A DNA stretch of 64,000 nucleotides from Streptomyces rimosus subsp. rimosus (GCF_000720725.1 NZ_JOCQ01000013.1:66105-130104); one strand, 5' to 3'. Shown: positions 56,030 through 64,000, counted from the stretch's first letter. The notes: generated from the sequence alone by a model not told the origin. A program made the numbers and translations.

Positions 56030-57379
56030 GTGACCGTGAACGCTGAAATCCACGCCGGTGGCAACACCTGGCGAGACCTGCCCGCGGCGCAGCAGCCCGA
56101 ATGGCCGGACCAAGAGGCTCTGCGCGATGTGATCGCCGAGCTGGAGTCCTATCCGCCGCTCGTCTTCGCCGGCGAGTGCGACCAGCTGCGCGAGCGCCTG
56201 GGAGCGGTCGCCCGGGGTGAGGCGTTCCTGCTCCAGGGCGGCGACTGCGCGGAGGCGTTCGACGCCGTCTCGGCCGAGCACATCCGCAACAAGCTCAAGA
56301 CCCTGCTCCAGATGGGCGCGGTCCTCACGTACGCCGGGTCGGTCCCGGTCGTCAAGGTGGGCCGGATCGCCGGCCAGTACAGCAAGCCGCGCTCCAAGCC
56401 GACCGAGACCCGCGACGGCGTGACGCTGCCGACCTACCGCGGCGACTCCGTCAACGGCTTCGAGTTCACCGAGGCGGCCCGCGTCCCGGACCCGCAGCGC
56501 CTGAAGCGGATGTACCACGCCTCCGCCGCGACGCTGAACCTGGTGCGCGCCTTCACCACCGGCGGCTACGCCGACCTGCGCCAGGTGCACGCCTGGAACC
56601 AGGACTTCGTGAAGTCCTCCCCGTCCGGGCAGCGTTACGAGGCGCTGGCGCGCGAGATCGACCGCGCGCTGAACTTCATGAACGCCTGCGGGGTGGACCC
56701 GGAGGAGTTCAAGACGGTGGAGTTCTACTCCTCCCACGAGGCGCTCGTGCTGGACTACGAGTCCGCGCTGACCCGTACGGACTCCCGCACCGGCAAGCTC
56801 TACGACGTCTCCGGCCACATGGTCTGGATCGGTGAGCGCACCCGCCAACTGGACGGCGCGCACATCGAGTTCGCCTCCCGCATCCGCAACCCGATCGGCG
56901 TCAAGCTGGGCCCGACGACGACCGCCGAGGACGCGCTCACCCTCATCGAGCGCCTGGACCCGGAGCGCGAGCCGGGCCGGCTGACCTTCATCACCCGCAT
57001 GGGCGCGGACAAGATCCGCGACAAGCTGCCCGAGCTGGTCGAGAAGGTCACCGCCTCCGGCGCCAAGGTCGCCTGGATCTGCGACCCGATGCACGGCAAC
57101 ACCTTCGAGGCCGCCTCCGGTCACAAGACCCGGCGCTTCGACGACGTGCTGGACGAGGTCAAGGGCTTCTTCGAGGTGCACAAGGGCCTCGGCACCCACC
57201 CGGGCGGCATCCACGTGGAGCTGACCGGCGACGATGTCACCGAGTGCGTCGGCGGCGGCGACGAAATCTTCGTCGACGACCTCCACCAGCGCTACGAGAC
57301 CGCCTGCGACCCGCGGCTCAACCGCAGCCAGTCGCTGGACCTGGCGTTCCTGGTGGCGGAGATGTACCGGGACCAGTAG
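56030..57379 (+). CDS. aroH: Class II 3-deoxy-7-phosphoheptulonate (DAHP) synthase
   Basis: A 449-residue plant/actinobacterial-type DAHP synthase, first step of the shikimate pathway (PEP plus erythrose-4-phosphate). Diagnostic sequences are LLQGGDCAEAFD, KVGRIAGQYSKPRS, RGDSVNGFEF, YSSHEALVLDYE, WICDPMHGNTFE and GIHVELTGDDVTECVGGG; metal-site Cys, His, Glu and Asp are all in these blocks. GTG 56030 lies seven bases after TAAAGT (56017-56022) with no Shine-Dalgarno, which suggests a leaderless mRNA. It lies 3-4 kb from trpEG, which draws on the chorismate it feeds. The symbol is from memory of S. coelicolor. Confidence 0.95.
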   Translation: MTVNAEIHAGGNTWRDLPAAQQPEWPDQEALRDVIAELESYPPLVFAGECDQLRERLGAVARGEAFLLQGGDCAEAFDAVSAEHIRNKLKTLLQMGAVLTYAGSVPVVKVGRIAGQYSKPRSKPTETRDGVTLPTYRGDSVNGFEFTEAARVPDPQRLKRMYHASAATLNLVRAFTTGGYADLRQVHAWNQDFVKSSPSGQRYEALAREIDRALNFMNACGVDPEEFKTVEFYSSHEALVLDYESALTRTDSRTGKLYDVSGHMVWIGERTRQLDGAHIEFASRIRNPIGVKLGPTTTAEDALTLIERLDPEREPGRLTFITRMGADKIRDKLPELVEKVTASGAKVAWICDPMHGNTFEAASGHKTRRFDDVLDEVKGFFEVHKGLGTHPGGIHVELTGDDVTECVGGGDEIFVDDLHQRYETACDPRLNRSQSLDLAFLVAEMYRDQ

Positions 57380-57411
57380 CCCGGCCGGGCCCGGTGGGCC
57401 CCGTGGACACC

Positions 57412-57447
57412 CGATGGGGCGCGGATCACAGGATTCGCGCCCCATCG
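57412..57447 (+). terminator. Terminator after the DAHP synthase gene
   Basis: Perfect 12-bp stem CGATGGGGCGCG / CGCGCCCCATCG (57412-57423 and 57436-57447) with a 12-base loop, followed by CCGTTGTT. Confidence 0.85.
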
Positions 57448-57474
57448 CCGTTGTTACCGGACTTTCGTCCCGGG

Positions 57475-57493
57475 TAAGGTAAGGGTAACCTCA
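57475..57493 (+). promoter_or_regulatory. Iron box (DmdR1/IdeR-type operator) upstream of bfd
   Basis: TAAGGTAAGGGTAACCTCA matches the 19-bp actinobacterial iron-box consensus TTAGGTTAGGCTAACCTAA at 15 of 19 positions by my alignment. It lies 31 bases before the bfd start. Fe-loaded DmdR1 would repress bfd, so the ferredoxin is made when iron is scarce. Confidence 0.8.
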
Positions 57494-57523
57494 CCGCGGA
57501 ACAGGTCGACGGAGGTGACCCGC

Positions 57524-57847
57524 GTGTACGTCTGCTCGTGCTTCGGCATCACGGAGCAGCAAGTCCGTGACCACGCGGAATCCGGCGCCTGCACCCCGCG
57601 CCAGATAGCCTCCGCCTGCAAGGCCGGCACCGACTGCGGCGGCTGCGTGCGCCGCATCCAGGCGCTGCTCGGGCGCGGCGCGTGCCCCCGGCGCGAGCTG
57701 ATCGACCAGGGCGCGCCGCAGCCGCTGGGTGCCGAGGTGCCCGAGCTGCCGGCCGCCGGGGCGCGCGACACCTACGGCACGACGCCCGGCGCGATCCCGG
57801 GTGCTGCCCCGGACGCGGTGCCCGACGCCCTGCCCGAAGCGGCCTGA
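57524..57847 (+). CDS. bfd: Bacterioferritin-associated ferredoxin
   Basis: A 107-residue [2Fe-2S] protein. The Bfd fold is in residues 1-55 with cluster ligands C4, C6 (VYVCSCFG) and C38, C41 (GTDCGGC). The extra tail of about 50 residues is Ala/Pro/Gly-rich (TPGAIPGAAPDAVPDALPEAA). Bfd reduces the haem of bacterioferritin so that stored iron leaves as Fe(II). GTG 57524 has GGAGG eight bases upstream; GTG 57515 lies inside that Shine-Dalgarno. An iron box precedes it, and bfr is convergent. Confidence 0.92.
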   Translation: MYVCSCFGITEQQVRDHAESGACTPRQIASACKAGTDCGGCVRRIQALLGRGACPRRELIDQGAPQPLGAEVPELPAAGARDTYGTTPGAIPGAAPDAVPDALPEAA

Positions 57848-57874
57848 CCTCGGCCCGGACCGGCCGGCGACCTT

Positions 57875-57910
57875 GCAGGAACGGTTTGCAGGAACGGTTT
57901 GCCGGAGCGG
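57875..57910 (+). repeat. 13-bp tandem repeat between bfd and bfr
   Basis: GCAGGAACGGTTT occurs twice in tandem (57875-57887, 57888-57900) with a decayed third unit GCCGGAGCGG. It ends one base before the bfr stop codon. Probably a slippage product without function. Confidence 0.7.
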
Positions 57911-57911
57911 C

Positions 57912-58391
57912 TCAGCTGTCCGGCTGCTCGATGACCTGGGCGATGTACAGCGGCTCGCCCAGCTTCTCCACCAGATCGAGCTGGGTGTCCAGATAGTCGA
58001 TGTGGTGCTCCTCGTCGGCCAGGATGCTCTCGAAGATGTTGGCCGACGTGATGTCCCCCTTGGCCCGCATCAGCTCGATGCCCCGCTTGAGGCGGTCGAT
58101 CGCCTCCACCTCGATCTGCCGGTCCGCCTGGAACATCTCGGTGACCGTCTGCCCCACCCGGACGTGGAAGAGTCGCTGATAATTGGGCAGCCCGTCCAGG
58201 AAGAGAATGCGGTCCGTGAGGATCTCCGCGTGCTTCATCTCGTCGAACGACTCGTGCCGGGTGTACTTGGCCAGCTTGTGCCAGCCGTTGTTCTCCTGCA
58301 TCTTCGCGTGCAGGAAGTACTGATTGATCGCGGTCAGCTCGGCGGTCAGCTGCTCGTTGAGGAATTCGATGACCTCGGGGTCGCCCTGCAT
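57912..58391 (-). CDS. bfr: Bacterioferritin
   Basis: A 159-residue haem-containing ferritin. All ferroxidase residues are present: E18, E51, H54, E94, E127 and H130. The haem ligand is Met52 (ESFDEMKHAE). Twenty-four subunits store ferric iron in the cytosol. Length and residues match E. coli Bfr numbering. It is convergent with bfd, its reductase partner. The ATG at 58391 follows GGAGCC. No iron box is visible upstream of bfr itself, unlike bfd. Confidence 0.97.
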   Translation of the reverse strand: MQGDPEVIEFLNEQLTAELTAINQYFLHAKMQENNGWHKLAKYTRHESFDEMKHAEILTDRILFLDGLPNYQRLFHVRVGQTVTEMFQADRQIEVEAIDRLKRGIELMRAKGDITSANIFESILADEEHHIDYLDTQLDLVEKLGEPLYIAQVIEQPDS

Positions 58392-58537
58392 GGCAGCGGG
58401 CTCCTTCCACGCGAGTACTGGCAGGTGCCGCGCATCCTTGCACCGTCGTGAGCTGGGCGTCCAGTAAGTGCACGCTTAGTGCGAGTTGCCCGAATCGCTG
58501 CCGCCCTGGTCATCGGCACCCCCGAGGGTCTGACACC

Positions 58538-59170
58538 ATGGGGAGCATGGGTCAGCCCGAAAGCCGCGAAGCGGAGCATCCTCAGCTGCCTCCGGGGCAG
58601 CGACTGCAACGGGGATGGCCGGTCACGCATTACGGCCCGGTGCCGAAATTCCGGCCGGAACGCTGGGAGTTCCGGGCTTTCGGCGCCACCGCGGACGGCG
58701 GCAAGCACTGCTGGACGCACGAGGAATTCTCGGCGCTGCCCTATACGACCGTGGTCGCCGACATGCACTGCGTCACGAAGTTCAGCATGCTCGGCGCCGA
58801 ATGGGGCGGCGTGTCCACCCGCACCGTCCTCGACCTCGCGCCGCCGGCCCCGGATGTCACCCATGTGATGGTGTGGGCCGAGTACGGATTCAGTTCGAAC
58901 CTGAAACTGGCCGATTTCGCCGACGCCAAGTCGCTGTTCGCCACCCACCGCTCGGGCGAGCCGCTCACCGCCGAGCACGGCTTCCCGGTCCGGCTGATCG
59001 TCCCGCACCTGTACGCCTGGAAAGGGCCCAAATGGGTGCGCGGCATCGAGTACATGACGGCCGACCGCCGCGGCTTCTGGGAGGAGCGCGGCTACCACAA
59101 CCTCGGTGACCCGTGGCGCGAGCAGCGCTACTCGTACCAGGAGGAACCGGGGGACGGGCCGGAGCTGTAG
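58538..59170 (+). CDS. Sulfite oxidase-like molybdopterin-dependent oxidoreductase
   Basis: A 210-residue soluble protein of the sulfite-oxidase/YedY superfamily. The Mo-ligating Cys78 is in TVVADMHCVTKFS; WGGVSTRTVLDL and the C-terminal GFPVRLIVPHLYAWKGPKWVRGI plus W.ERGYH are diagnostic, allowing for breaks. There is no twin-Arg signal or haem domain, so it may be cytoplasmic. The start is ATG 58538 or the second ATG at 58547; GAGGG lies ten bases before the first. Natural substrate unknown. Confidence 0.9.
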   Translation: MGSMGQPESREAEHPQLPPGQRLQRGWPVTHYGPVPKFRPERWEFRAFGATADGGKHCWTHEEFSALPYTTVVADMHCVTKFSMLGAEWGGVSTRTVLDLAPPAPDVTHVMVWAEYGFSSNLKLADFADAKSLFATHRSGEPLTAEHGFPVRLIVPHLYAWKGPKWVRGIEYMTADRRGFWEERGYHNLGDPWREQRYSYQEEPGDGPEL

Positions 59171-59224
59171 CGCGTCCGGGGCCGCCGGAAAGGGCCCGGG
59201 GAACGGCCGGAATCCGGGCGGCGC

Positions 59225-59701
59225 TCAGTGGTACCGGTGTGCTACGGCGTGTCCCTTGCCGCGGGAGATCATCCACCGGTTCACCGGCGTGGTCACGACG
59301 AACGCCAGGGCCAGTGACAGTGCCAGCGTCCACCAGAACAGGACGTCGGACAGCGCCGCGTCCAGCGCCCCCGGGATCAGCGCGATCACCCCGTTGTCGA
59401 TCAGCTCCATGACCGCGATGGACAGGGTGTCGGCGGCCAGCGCGACCCGTACGGCGGCCCGCAGGCCCAGTCCGGAGCCGAGCACGCCGCGCAGCGTGAG
59501 GGTGTAGCCGAAGGCGAAGGCGAGCACCACCGCGAGCACCATCGTCGGGGCGTTGTGCCAGCTCAGAGCCGTACCGACGACCATGCCCAGGATCTCGCCG
59601 AGGGCGCAGCCGGTCAGGCAGTGCAGCGTCGCGCGGGCCGCGGCGCCCCAGCCGGACGCCGCGTGCCCGCCGTGCTCGTGCTCTTCGGGTGCCTGGTGCA
59701 T
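59225..59701 (-). CDS. DUF4396 membrane protein
   Basis: A 158-residue membrane protein. A His-rich N-terminus (HQAPEEHEHGGHA) is followed by four membrane helices. The first carries ATLHCLTGCALGEILGMVVG, the conserved Cys- and Glu-containing motif of DUF4396. A His-rich tail (GHAVAHRYH) closes the protein. The conserved His and Cys suggest metal or redox chemistry in the membrane, but no function is established. The endonuclease IV gene starts the same strand block 21 bases upstream. Confidence 0.83.
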   Translation of the reverse strand: MHQAPEEHEHGGHAASGWGAAARATLHCLTGCALGEILGMVVGTALSWHNAPTMVLAVVLAFAFGYTLTLRGVLGSGLGLRAAVRVALAADTLSIAVMELIDNGVIALIPGALDAALSDVLFWWTLALSLALAFVVTTPVNRWMISRGKGHAVAHRYH

Positions 59702-59722
59702 CGGTACGCCCAGGCTGCCACC

Positions 59723-60613
59723 TCAGGCCGGGCGGCGCAGGTCCTTCAGGCGCGCCACGTCCGCCGCGTGGCCCTCCTTGCCGCCCGGCGTCTCGATCAC
59801 CAGCGGCACGCCCTGCGTGGCCGGGTGCCGGAACAGCTCGCCGAACGGTTCGGCACCGATGTGCCCGGAGCCGATGTTCTCGTGGCGGTCCTTGTGGGCC
59901 CCCACGACGTCCTTGGAGTCGTTGGCGTGGATCAGTTTCAGCCGCCCCTCGCCCACCGTGTCGACCAGCTCGTCCAGCAGCGCCTTCGTCCCGCCGGGCG
60001 CCGCCATGTCGTGCCCGGCCGCGAAGGCGTGGCAGGTGTCCAGGCACACGCCCAGCTTCGGGTGCCGGTCCAGCGCGTCGAAGTACGGGCCCAGGTCCTC
60101 GGCCAGCGCGCACAGCGACGCGCCCTGGCCCGCCGTCGGCTCCAGCAGCAACCACGGGTCGTCGTCGTGCGTCAGCTCGTCCAGCAGCGGGCGCACCCGC
60201 TCGCGTACCTGCGCCAGCGCCTCCGCGCGCGGGCGCCCGCCGGTCGCCGAGCCGGTGTGCACCACCACGCCCAGCGCGCCGATCGCCCGGCCGCGCAGCA
60301 GCGAGTGGCGCAGCGAGACCACGGACTTCTCGACCGTCTCCGCGTTGTGCGAGCCAAAATTGATCAGGTAGGGCGCGTGCACGTACGCCGGGACCGCCTC
60401 CTGCTCGCACGCCTCCCGGAACGCCTCGTCCTGCTGCGGGACACCGGCCGGGGTGGCCCAGCCGCGCGGGTTGGCGACGAAGACCTGCACGGCCTCGCCG
60501 CCGATGTCACGGGCGTACGGGATACCGACCTTGGCCAGGCCGCCGGCCACCGGCACATGGCTGCCGACCGGGTTGCGCTCACGGGCGTGCTGCGGGGAGA
60601 GGGAAGTGCTCAC
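59723..60613 (-). CDS. nfo: Endonuclease IV (apurinic/apyrimidinic endonuclease)
   Basis: A 296-residue AP-endonuclease 2-family TIM barrel. Metal ligands appear in order: VGSHVPVAGG, VVVHTGS, LLLEPTAGQG, LGVCLDTCHAFAAGHD, IHANDSKD, DRHENIGSG and VIETPGG. It cuts abasic sites in DNA. GTG 60613 is the start. The sequence is somewhat shorter and diverged from E. coli Nfo, but all three-zinc ligands can be traced. It is probably co-transcribed with the DUF4396 gene. Confidence 0.92.
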   Translation of the reverse strand: MSTSLSPQHARERNPVGSHVPVAGGLAKVGIPYARDIGGEAVQVFVANPRGWATPAGVPQQDEAFREACEQEAVPAYVHAPYLINFGSHNAETVEKSVVSLRHSLLRGRAIGALGVVVHTGSATGGRPRAEALAQVRERVRPLLDELTHDDDPWLLLEPTAGQGASLCALAEDLGPYFDALDRHPKLGVCLDTCHAFAAGHDMAAPGGTKALLDELVDTVGEGRLKLIHANDSKDVVGAHKDRHENIGSGHIGAEPFGELFRHPATQGVPLVIETPGGKEGHAADVARLKDLRRPA

Positions 60614-60740
60614 CCGTCAAGGGTGCCAGGCGCACGGGGCCCGTCCGGCGCGCGGACGGGCGTCCTTGCTCACAGTGGGTGCTCACGGTGGGCGCGCGGC
60701 GCTGTCGCGGCCGGCCTCGCGCCCGCGCCCACCCCGGTGG

Positions 60741-62759
60741 CTACAACGCGCTCTCCAGCCGGATCGTGATCTTGCTGCCCTTGGCCGCCTGCTCGCCGCC
60801 CGCCACCGACTGGCTCTCGACCTTGTCCCGCGGGAACAGGAACGGCTTCTTGACCTCGACCTCGAAGCCCGCGCCGGTCAGCGCCCGCTTGGCCTCGTCG
60901 GTGCTCTTGCCCGTCACGTCGGGGACGGCGACCATCTCCGGGCCCGAGGAGAGCGTGAGGGTGACGGTGTCGCCCTTGCCCTGCTTGCTGCCCTGGCCCG
61001 GCGACTGCCGGGCGACCTTGCCCGCCTCCTGCGGCGAGTGCACCGCACCGTCCGCGATCTTCACGTCGAAGCCCGCGCCGCGCAGCGTGGCCTCGGCGTC
61101 CGCCCGGTCCCGGCCGGTCACGTCCGGCACGTCCACCGCGGAGCCCCGGCTGACGGTCAGCGCGACGGCGGTGTCCGGGCGGCGCTTGCTGCCCGCCGCC
61201 GGGTCGGTGCCGATCACCGAACCCTTGGCGACCTCGTCGGAGAACTCCTTGTGCACCGTGCCGGCTATCAGTCCCAGGTCGCGCAGCTTGCGCTTGGCGT
61301 CGGCGACCGGCGTGCCCGCCAGATCGGGCACCTGGACGATCTCCGGGCCCTTGGACAGGGTGATGGTGACCGTGCCCGTACCGCGGATGCGCTTGCCGTT
61401 CTCCGGGTCGGTGGCCATGACGTGGCCGCGCTCCACGTTCGGGCTGAAGGCGTGCTTCACCTGCACGTCCAGGCCCTCGGCCCGCAGCGTCTTCTCCGCC
61501 TTGGCCTGCGTCATGTCCAGGACGGCCGGGACGGTGGTGAACTGCCCGGAGTTGATGTACCAGACGCCCGCGCCCACCCCGAGGACGAGCAGCACGGCGG
61601 CCACCACCGACACCGTCTTGCGCCGGGCCCGCAGCAGCCCGGCCACCGCCCCGGACCGGGCCGGGGCCGCCGGCCGCAGCCGGGTGGTCTGCTCGGCCGC
61701 CGAAGCGGGCTCCGCCGGCGGCAGCTCCAGCCGGCTGGTGCGGTTCAGCGGCTCCTCGCCCGGCTGCGGCTCTTGCAGCGGCAGCGGCGGCTGTACGGCG
61801 ACGGGGCGCGGCAGCACGCTCGTACGGTCCTCGGAGCCCGCGACGGAGCCTGCGGCGGCACCGCTCTCCGGTACCTCCTTGGCCTGCGGCGGCACCGCGT
61901 CCAGCTGCGCGTCGGTCAGGTCGGCGCGGGCCGTGCGGGCCTGCGCGAGCAGCGTCACCGCGTCCTGCGGGCGCAGCTCGGGGCGGCGCGCGGTGGCCGC
62001 GGCGACCAGGTCGTCCAGCTGCGGTGCCAGCTCCGGCGCGTACATGGACGGCGGTGGCACATCCTCGTGCAGGTGCTGGTAGAGGACCTGGGCCGCGCTG
62101 CCGCCGCTGTGCGGCTTGCCACCGGTCAGCATCTCGAAGAGCACGACACCGCAGGCGTACACGTCCGCGGGCGGGCCCGCGCTGCCCTCCTCGATCTGCT
62201 CGGGCGCCAGGTAGGAGACCGTGCCCAGGACCGAGCCGGTCGAGGCGGTGGTGTTCGTGCCCACGGTCCGTACGAGTCCGAAGTCGGCGACCTTGACCCG
62301 GCCGTCGTCGCCGATCAGTACGTTCTCCGGCTTCATGTCGCGGTGCACCAGCCCGGCCCGGTGGGCGGCGCCCAGCGCGGCCAGCATCGGCTCCAGGATG
62401 TCCAGCGCGGCGCGCGGCTGGAGGGCGCCGCGCTCGCGCAGCACGTCGCGCAGCGTGCAGCCCGCGACGTACTCCATGGCCAGGTACACGTACGTACCGT
62501 CCGTGCCCTGGTCGTACACGCCGACGACATTGGGGTGGTCGAGGCGGGCCGCGGACTTCGCCTCGCGGATGAAGCGGTCGACGAACGCGGCGTCGGACGC
62601 CAGCGACGGGTGCATCACCTTCAGGGCGAGCACCCGGTCCAGCCGGGTGTCCATGGCCCGGTAGACCGTGGCCATGCCGCCGGCGGCGATGCGCGCCTGC
62701 ACCTGGTAGCGGTCGTCGAGCAGCTGCCCGACCAGGGGGTCCTGAAGGGTCGTATCCAC
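60741..62759 (-). CDS. PASTA-domain serine/threonine protein kinase (PknB-like)
   Basis: A 672-residue membrane kinase. The kinase domain (about 18-275) has the Gly-rich loop IAAGGMATVY, Lys47, the catalytic loop HRDMKPEN (Asp141), DFG 159-161 and a Thr-rich activation loop (TNTTASTGSVLGT). A Pro/Glu-rich juxtamembrane linker and one membrane helix (about 382-402) follow, then four PASTA domains (about 406-672) that in this family bind peptidoglycan fragments or lipid II. It regulates growth and division in actinobacteria. GTG 62759 is preceded on its strand by TAGACT with eight bases between, suggesting a leaderless mRNA. Confidence 0.95.
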   Translation of the reverse strand: MDTTLQDPLVGQLLDDRYQVQARIAAGGMATVYRAMDTRLDRVLALKVMHPSLASDAAFVDRFIREAKSAARLDHPNVVGVYDQGTDGTYVYLAMEYVAGCTLRDVLRERGALQPRAALDILEPMLAALGAAHRAGLVHRDMKPENVLIGDDGRVKVADFGLVRTVGTNTTASTGSVLGTVSYLAPEQIEEGSAGPPADVYACGVVLFEMLTGGKPHSGGSAAQVLYQHLHEDVPPPSMYAPELAPQLDDLVAAATARRPELRPQDAVTLLAQARTARADLTDAQLDAVPPQAKEVPESGAAAGSVAGSEDRTSVLPRPVAVQPPLPLQEPQPGEEPLNRTSRLELPPAEPASAAEQTTRLRPAAPARSGAVAGLLRARRKTVSVVAAVLLVLGVGAGVWYINSGQFTTVPAVLDMTQAKAEKTLRAEGLDVQVKHAFSPNVERGHVMATDPENGKRIRGTGTVTITLSKGPEIVQVPDLAGTPVADAKRKLRDLGLIAGTVHKEFSDEVAKGSVIGTDPAAGSKRRPDTAVALTVSRGSAVDVPDVTGRDRADAEATLRGAGFDVKIADGAVHSPQEAGKVARQSPGQGSKQGKGDTVTLTLSSGPEMVAVPDVTGKSTDEAKRALTGAGFEVEVKKPFLFPRDKVESQSVAGGEQAAKGSKITIRLESAL

Positions 62760-62940
62760 GGCAGAGGAGTCTACGAGCCGCTGCTGTGACCGCCCACGCC
62801 CCGCCCGCGACCAGCGCCTTTCTGCGACCGAACGGTGACAGGGGCGGGGCGCCGGCCGGGCCGGGACGCGCCGGATGTCCGTTTCGCCGGGCGTGGACGC
62901 CGCCCGCCGCTCCTCGGACGGCGCGCCCCGCCGCAGTACC

Positions 62941-63735
62941 TCAGAAGGCGGGCCGCTCCGGGTCCAGCGCGGCGACGCCCTCGGTGGGCGAGGACGCCTC
63001 CGCGTAGTGGCGGCGCGGGATGCGCCCCGCCCGGTACGCCAGCCGGCCGGCCTCGACCGCGTGCCGCATGCCCTCCGCCATCAGGACGGGCTCCTGCGCG
63101 CGCGTCACCGCGGTTGCCAGCATCACCCCGGCACAGCCCAGTTCCATGGCGAGCGCCGCGTCCGAGGCGGTGCCCGCGCCCGCGTCCAGGATCACCGGGA
63201 CCCCGGCCCGCTCGGTGATCAGCTGGAAGTTGTGCGGGTTGCGGATGCCGAGGCCGGAGCCGATGGGGGCACCCAGCGGCATGATCGCCGCGCAGCCCAC
63301 GTCCTCCAGCTTGCGGGCCAGCACGGGGTCGTCGTTGGTGTACGGCAGGACGGTGAAGCCGTCGTCCACCAGGGTCTCGGCGGCCTCCAGCAGCTCGATG
63401 GGGTCGGGCAGCAGCGTGCGCTCGTCGGCGACCACCTCCACCTTGATCCAGTCGGTGCCCAGCGCCTCGCGTGCCAGCCGGGCGGTCAGCACGGCCTCAC
63501 CGGCGGTGAAGCAGCCGGCGGTGTTCGGCAGGACGCGGATGCCGTGCCGCTCCAGTACGGACAGCACCGAGCCCTGCACGGTCGGGTCCAGGCGGCGCAT
63601 GGCGACCGTCGTCAGCTCCGTACCGGAGGCGAGCAGCGCCCGCTCCAGGATGTCCAGGCTGGGCGCCCCGCCCGTCCCCATGATCAGACGGGAGTCGAAG
63701 GTGGTGTCGGCGATGGTGAAGAGATCGTCGGCCAT
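62941..63735 (-). CDS. thiG: Thiazole synthase ThiG
   Basis: A 264-residue TIM-barrel enzyme that forms the thiazole phosphate of thiamine from DXP, dehydroglycine and ThiS-thiocarboxylate. The Schiff-base Lys98 is in DWIKVEVV; RLIMGTGG at the start, LPNTAGCFTA, and GAPIGSGLGIRNP with ILDAGAGTASDAALAMELG are diagnostic when read in short blocks. It lies nine bases downstream of thiS on the same strand, forming a thiamine operon with it. Confidence 0.96.
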   Translation of the reverse strand: MADDLFTIADTTFDSRLIMGTGGAPSLDILERALLASGTELTTVAMRRLDPTVQGSVLSVLERHGIRVLPNTAGCFTAGEAVLTARLAREALGTDWIKVEVVADERTLLPDPIELLEAAETLVDDGFTVLPYTNDDPVLARKLEDVGCAAIMPLGAPIGSGLGIRNPHNFQLITERAGVPVILDAGAGTASDAALAMELGCAGVMLATAVTRAQEPVLMAEGMRHAVEAGRLAYRAGRIPRRHYAEASSPTEGVAALDPERPAF

Positions 63736-63744
63736 GTCCGCGGA

Positions 63745-63963
63745 TCAGCCTCCCTGGACTGCGGTGAGGACCTCGACGCGGTCGCCGTCGCCGAGCGGGG
63801 TGGCGGGCCACTGGCCGCGCGGCACCACCGTCTCGTTGACGGCGGCGGCCACGCCGCTGGAGGCCGTGGTGAGACCGGCGACGAGCCGGTCCAGGGTGAG
63901 CCCGCCGGGGACCTCGCGGGGCTCGCCGTTCACGGAGACGCTGATGGACGTGCTGACGGTCAT
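63745..63963 (-). CDS. thiS: Sulfur carrier protein ThiS
   Basis: A 72-residue ubiquitin-like protein ending in the essential Gly-Gly (VLTAVQGG). The C-terminal Gly is adenylated and thiocarboxylated and gives sulfur to ThiG. The family signature SVNGEPREVPGGLTLDRLV is present. Its ATG overlaps by four bases (ATGA) the stop of an upstream gene that runs out of the window. Confidence 0.95.
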   Translation of the reverse strand: MTVSTSISVSVNGEPREVPGGLTLDRLVAGLTTASSGVAAAVNETVVPRGQWPATPLGDGDRVEVLTAVQGG

Positions 63964-64000
63964 GCGGGTTGCTCCTGAGGGGCGGGGGCGGGGGCGGGGG
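63960..64000 (-). CDS. C-terminal end of the gene upstream of thiS (probably ThiO)
   Basis: Only the last 12 codons and the stop (63960-63962) are inside the window: a Pro/Ala tail ending APQEQPA, encoded by a CCCCCG hexamer repeat. It is coupled to thiS by a four-base overlap. The usual gene here is thiO, FAD-dependent glycine oxidase; that identity is inference from gene order only. Confidence 0.5.
   Translation of the reverse strand, partial: PAPAPAPQEQPA

Noticed and set aside
63978..64000. GGGGGC hexamer run at the right edge
   Set aside because: It is explained as coding for the Pro/Ala tail of the gene upstream of thiS, not as a regulatory repeat.

Overview
The window reads as a chromosomal core segment of a Streptomyces. 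Base composition is about 70% G+C with strongly GC-biased third codon positions, GTG and TTG starts are frequent, and the gene content is typical of that genus: the bc1-aa3 respiratory supercomplex, a MacRS-like two-component pair, glkA, a PASTA kinase, paired Bfd and bacterioferritin, and a bifunctional TrpEG. From memory the gene order resembles the S. coelicolor SCO2106-SCO2166 region in reverse; I could not check this. I see no rRNA, tRNA, insertion sequence, prophage or CRISPR array.

Layout. 1-7 kb: the 3' end of a sensor kinase, then a MerR regulator with a polysaccharide-deacetylase gene broken by one nonsense codon, then a NarL-type response regulator, an RND efflux pump and a RelBE-like toxin-antitoxin pair. 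7-13.5 kb: NAD and Fe-S functions (nadA, erpA), a membrane protein, a PfkB-family kinase, and a cysteine desulfurase fused to a TusA domain. 13.7-23.1 kb: cytochrome c oxidase (ctaC-ctaD-ctaF, ctaE) and cytochrome bc1 (qcrC-qcrA-qcrB), interrupted by an L,D-transpeptidase and a degenerate receiver protein. 23.2-29.2 kb: trpD; a class V aminotransferase behind a SAM-IV-type riboswitch and a tiny Met-rich leader ORF; a rhomboid and RAM-domain pair; a zinc-ribbon protein; an NYN protein. 29.4-46 kb: envelope and central-metabolism genes, including two tandem NlpC/P60 hydrolases, mannosyltransferase-like proteins, an acyl-CoA synthetase, glucokinase, lipases and esterases. 46-53.5 kb: an acyltransferase, macS-macR, pfkA, a 2-hydroxyacid dehydrogenase, and trpEG with a classical Trp attenuator. 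53.6-64 kb: a hydrolase divergent from a MocR regulator, DAHP synthase, bfd and bfr under an iron box, endonuclease IV, the PASTA kinase, and thiG-thiS with the end of a further gene, probably thiO.

Genes that work together. CtaCDEF and QcrABC form the bc1-aa3 supercomplex. TrpEG, TrpD and the class II DAHP synthase act in aromatic amino-acid synthesis. Glucokinase and phosphofructokinase are glycolytic. NadA and ErpA link NAD synthesis to Fe-S assembly. Bfd releases iron stored by Bfr.

The signals most worth a second look are: (1) a 57-bp palindromic element present in two unrelated coding regions in the same reading frame, giving the same EPGSAS...RS peptide; (2) the SAM-IV riboswitch, whose downstream Shine-Dalgarno serves a six-codon ORF with three Met codons, followed by a hairpin and U-run; (3) the Trp-Trp-Trp leader and attenuator before trpEG; (4) an AT-rich 470-bp leader before the NlpC/P60 pair; (5) a recurring -10/start-codon arrangement predicting leaderless mRNAs; and (6) the broken MerR-controlled island lying between a sensor kinase and its possible partner regulator.
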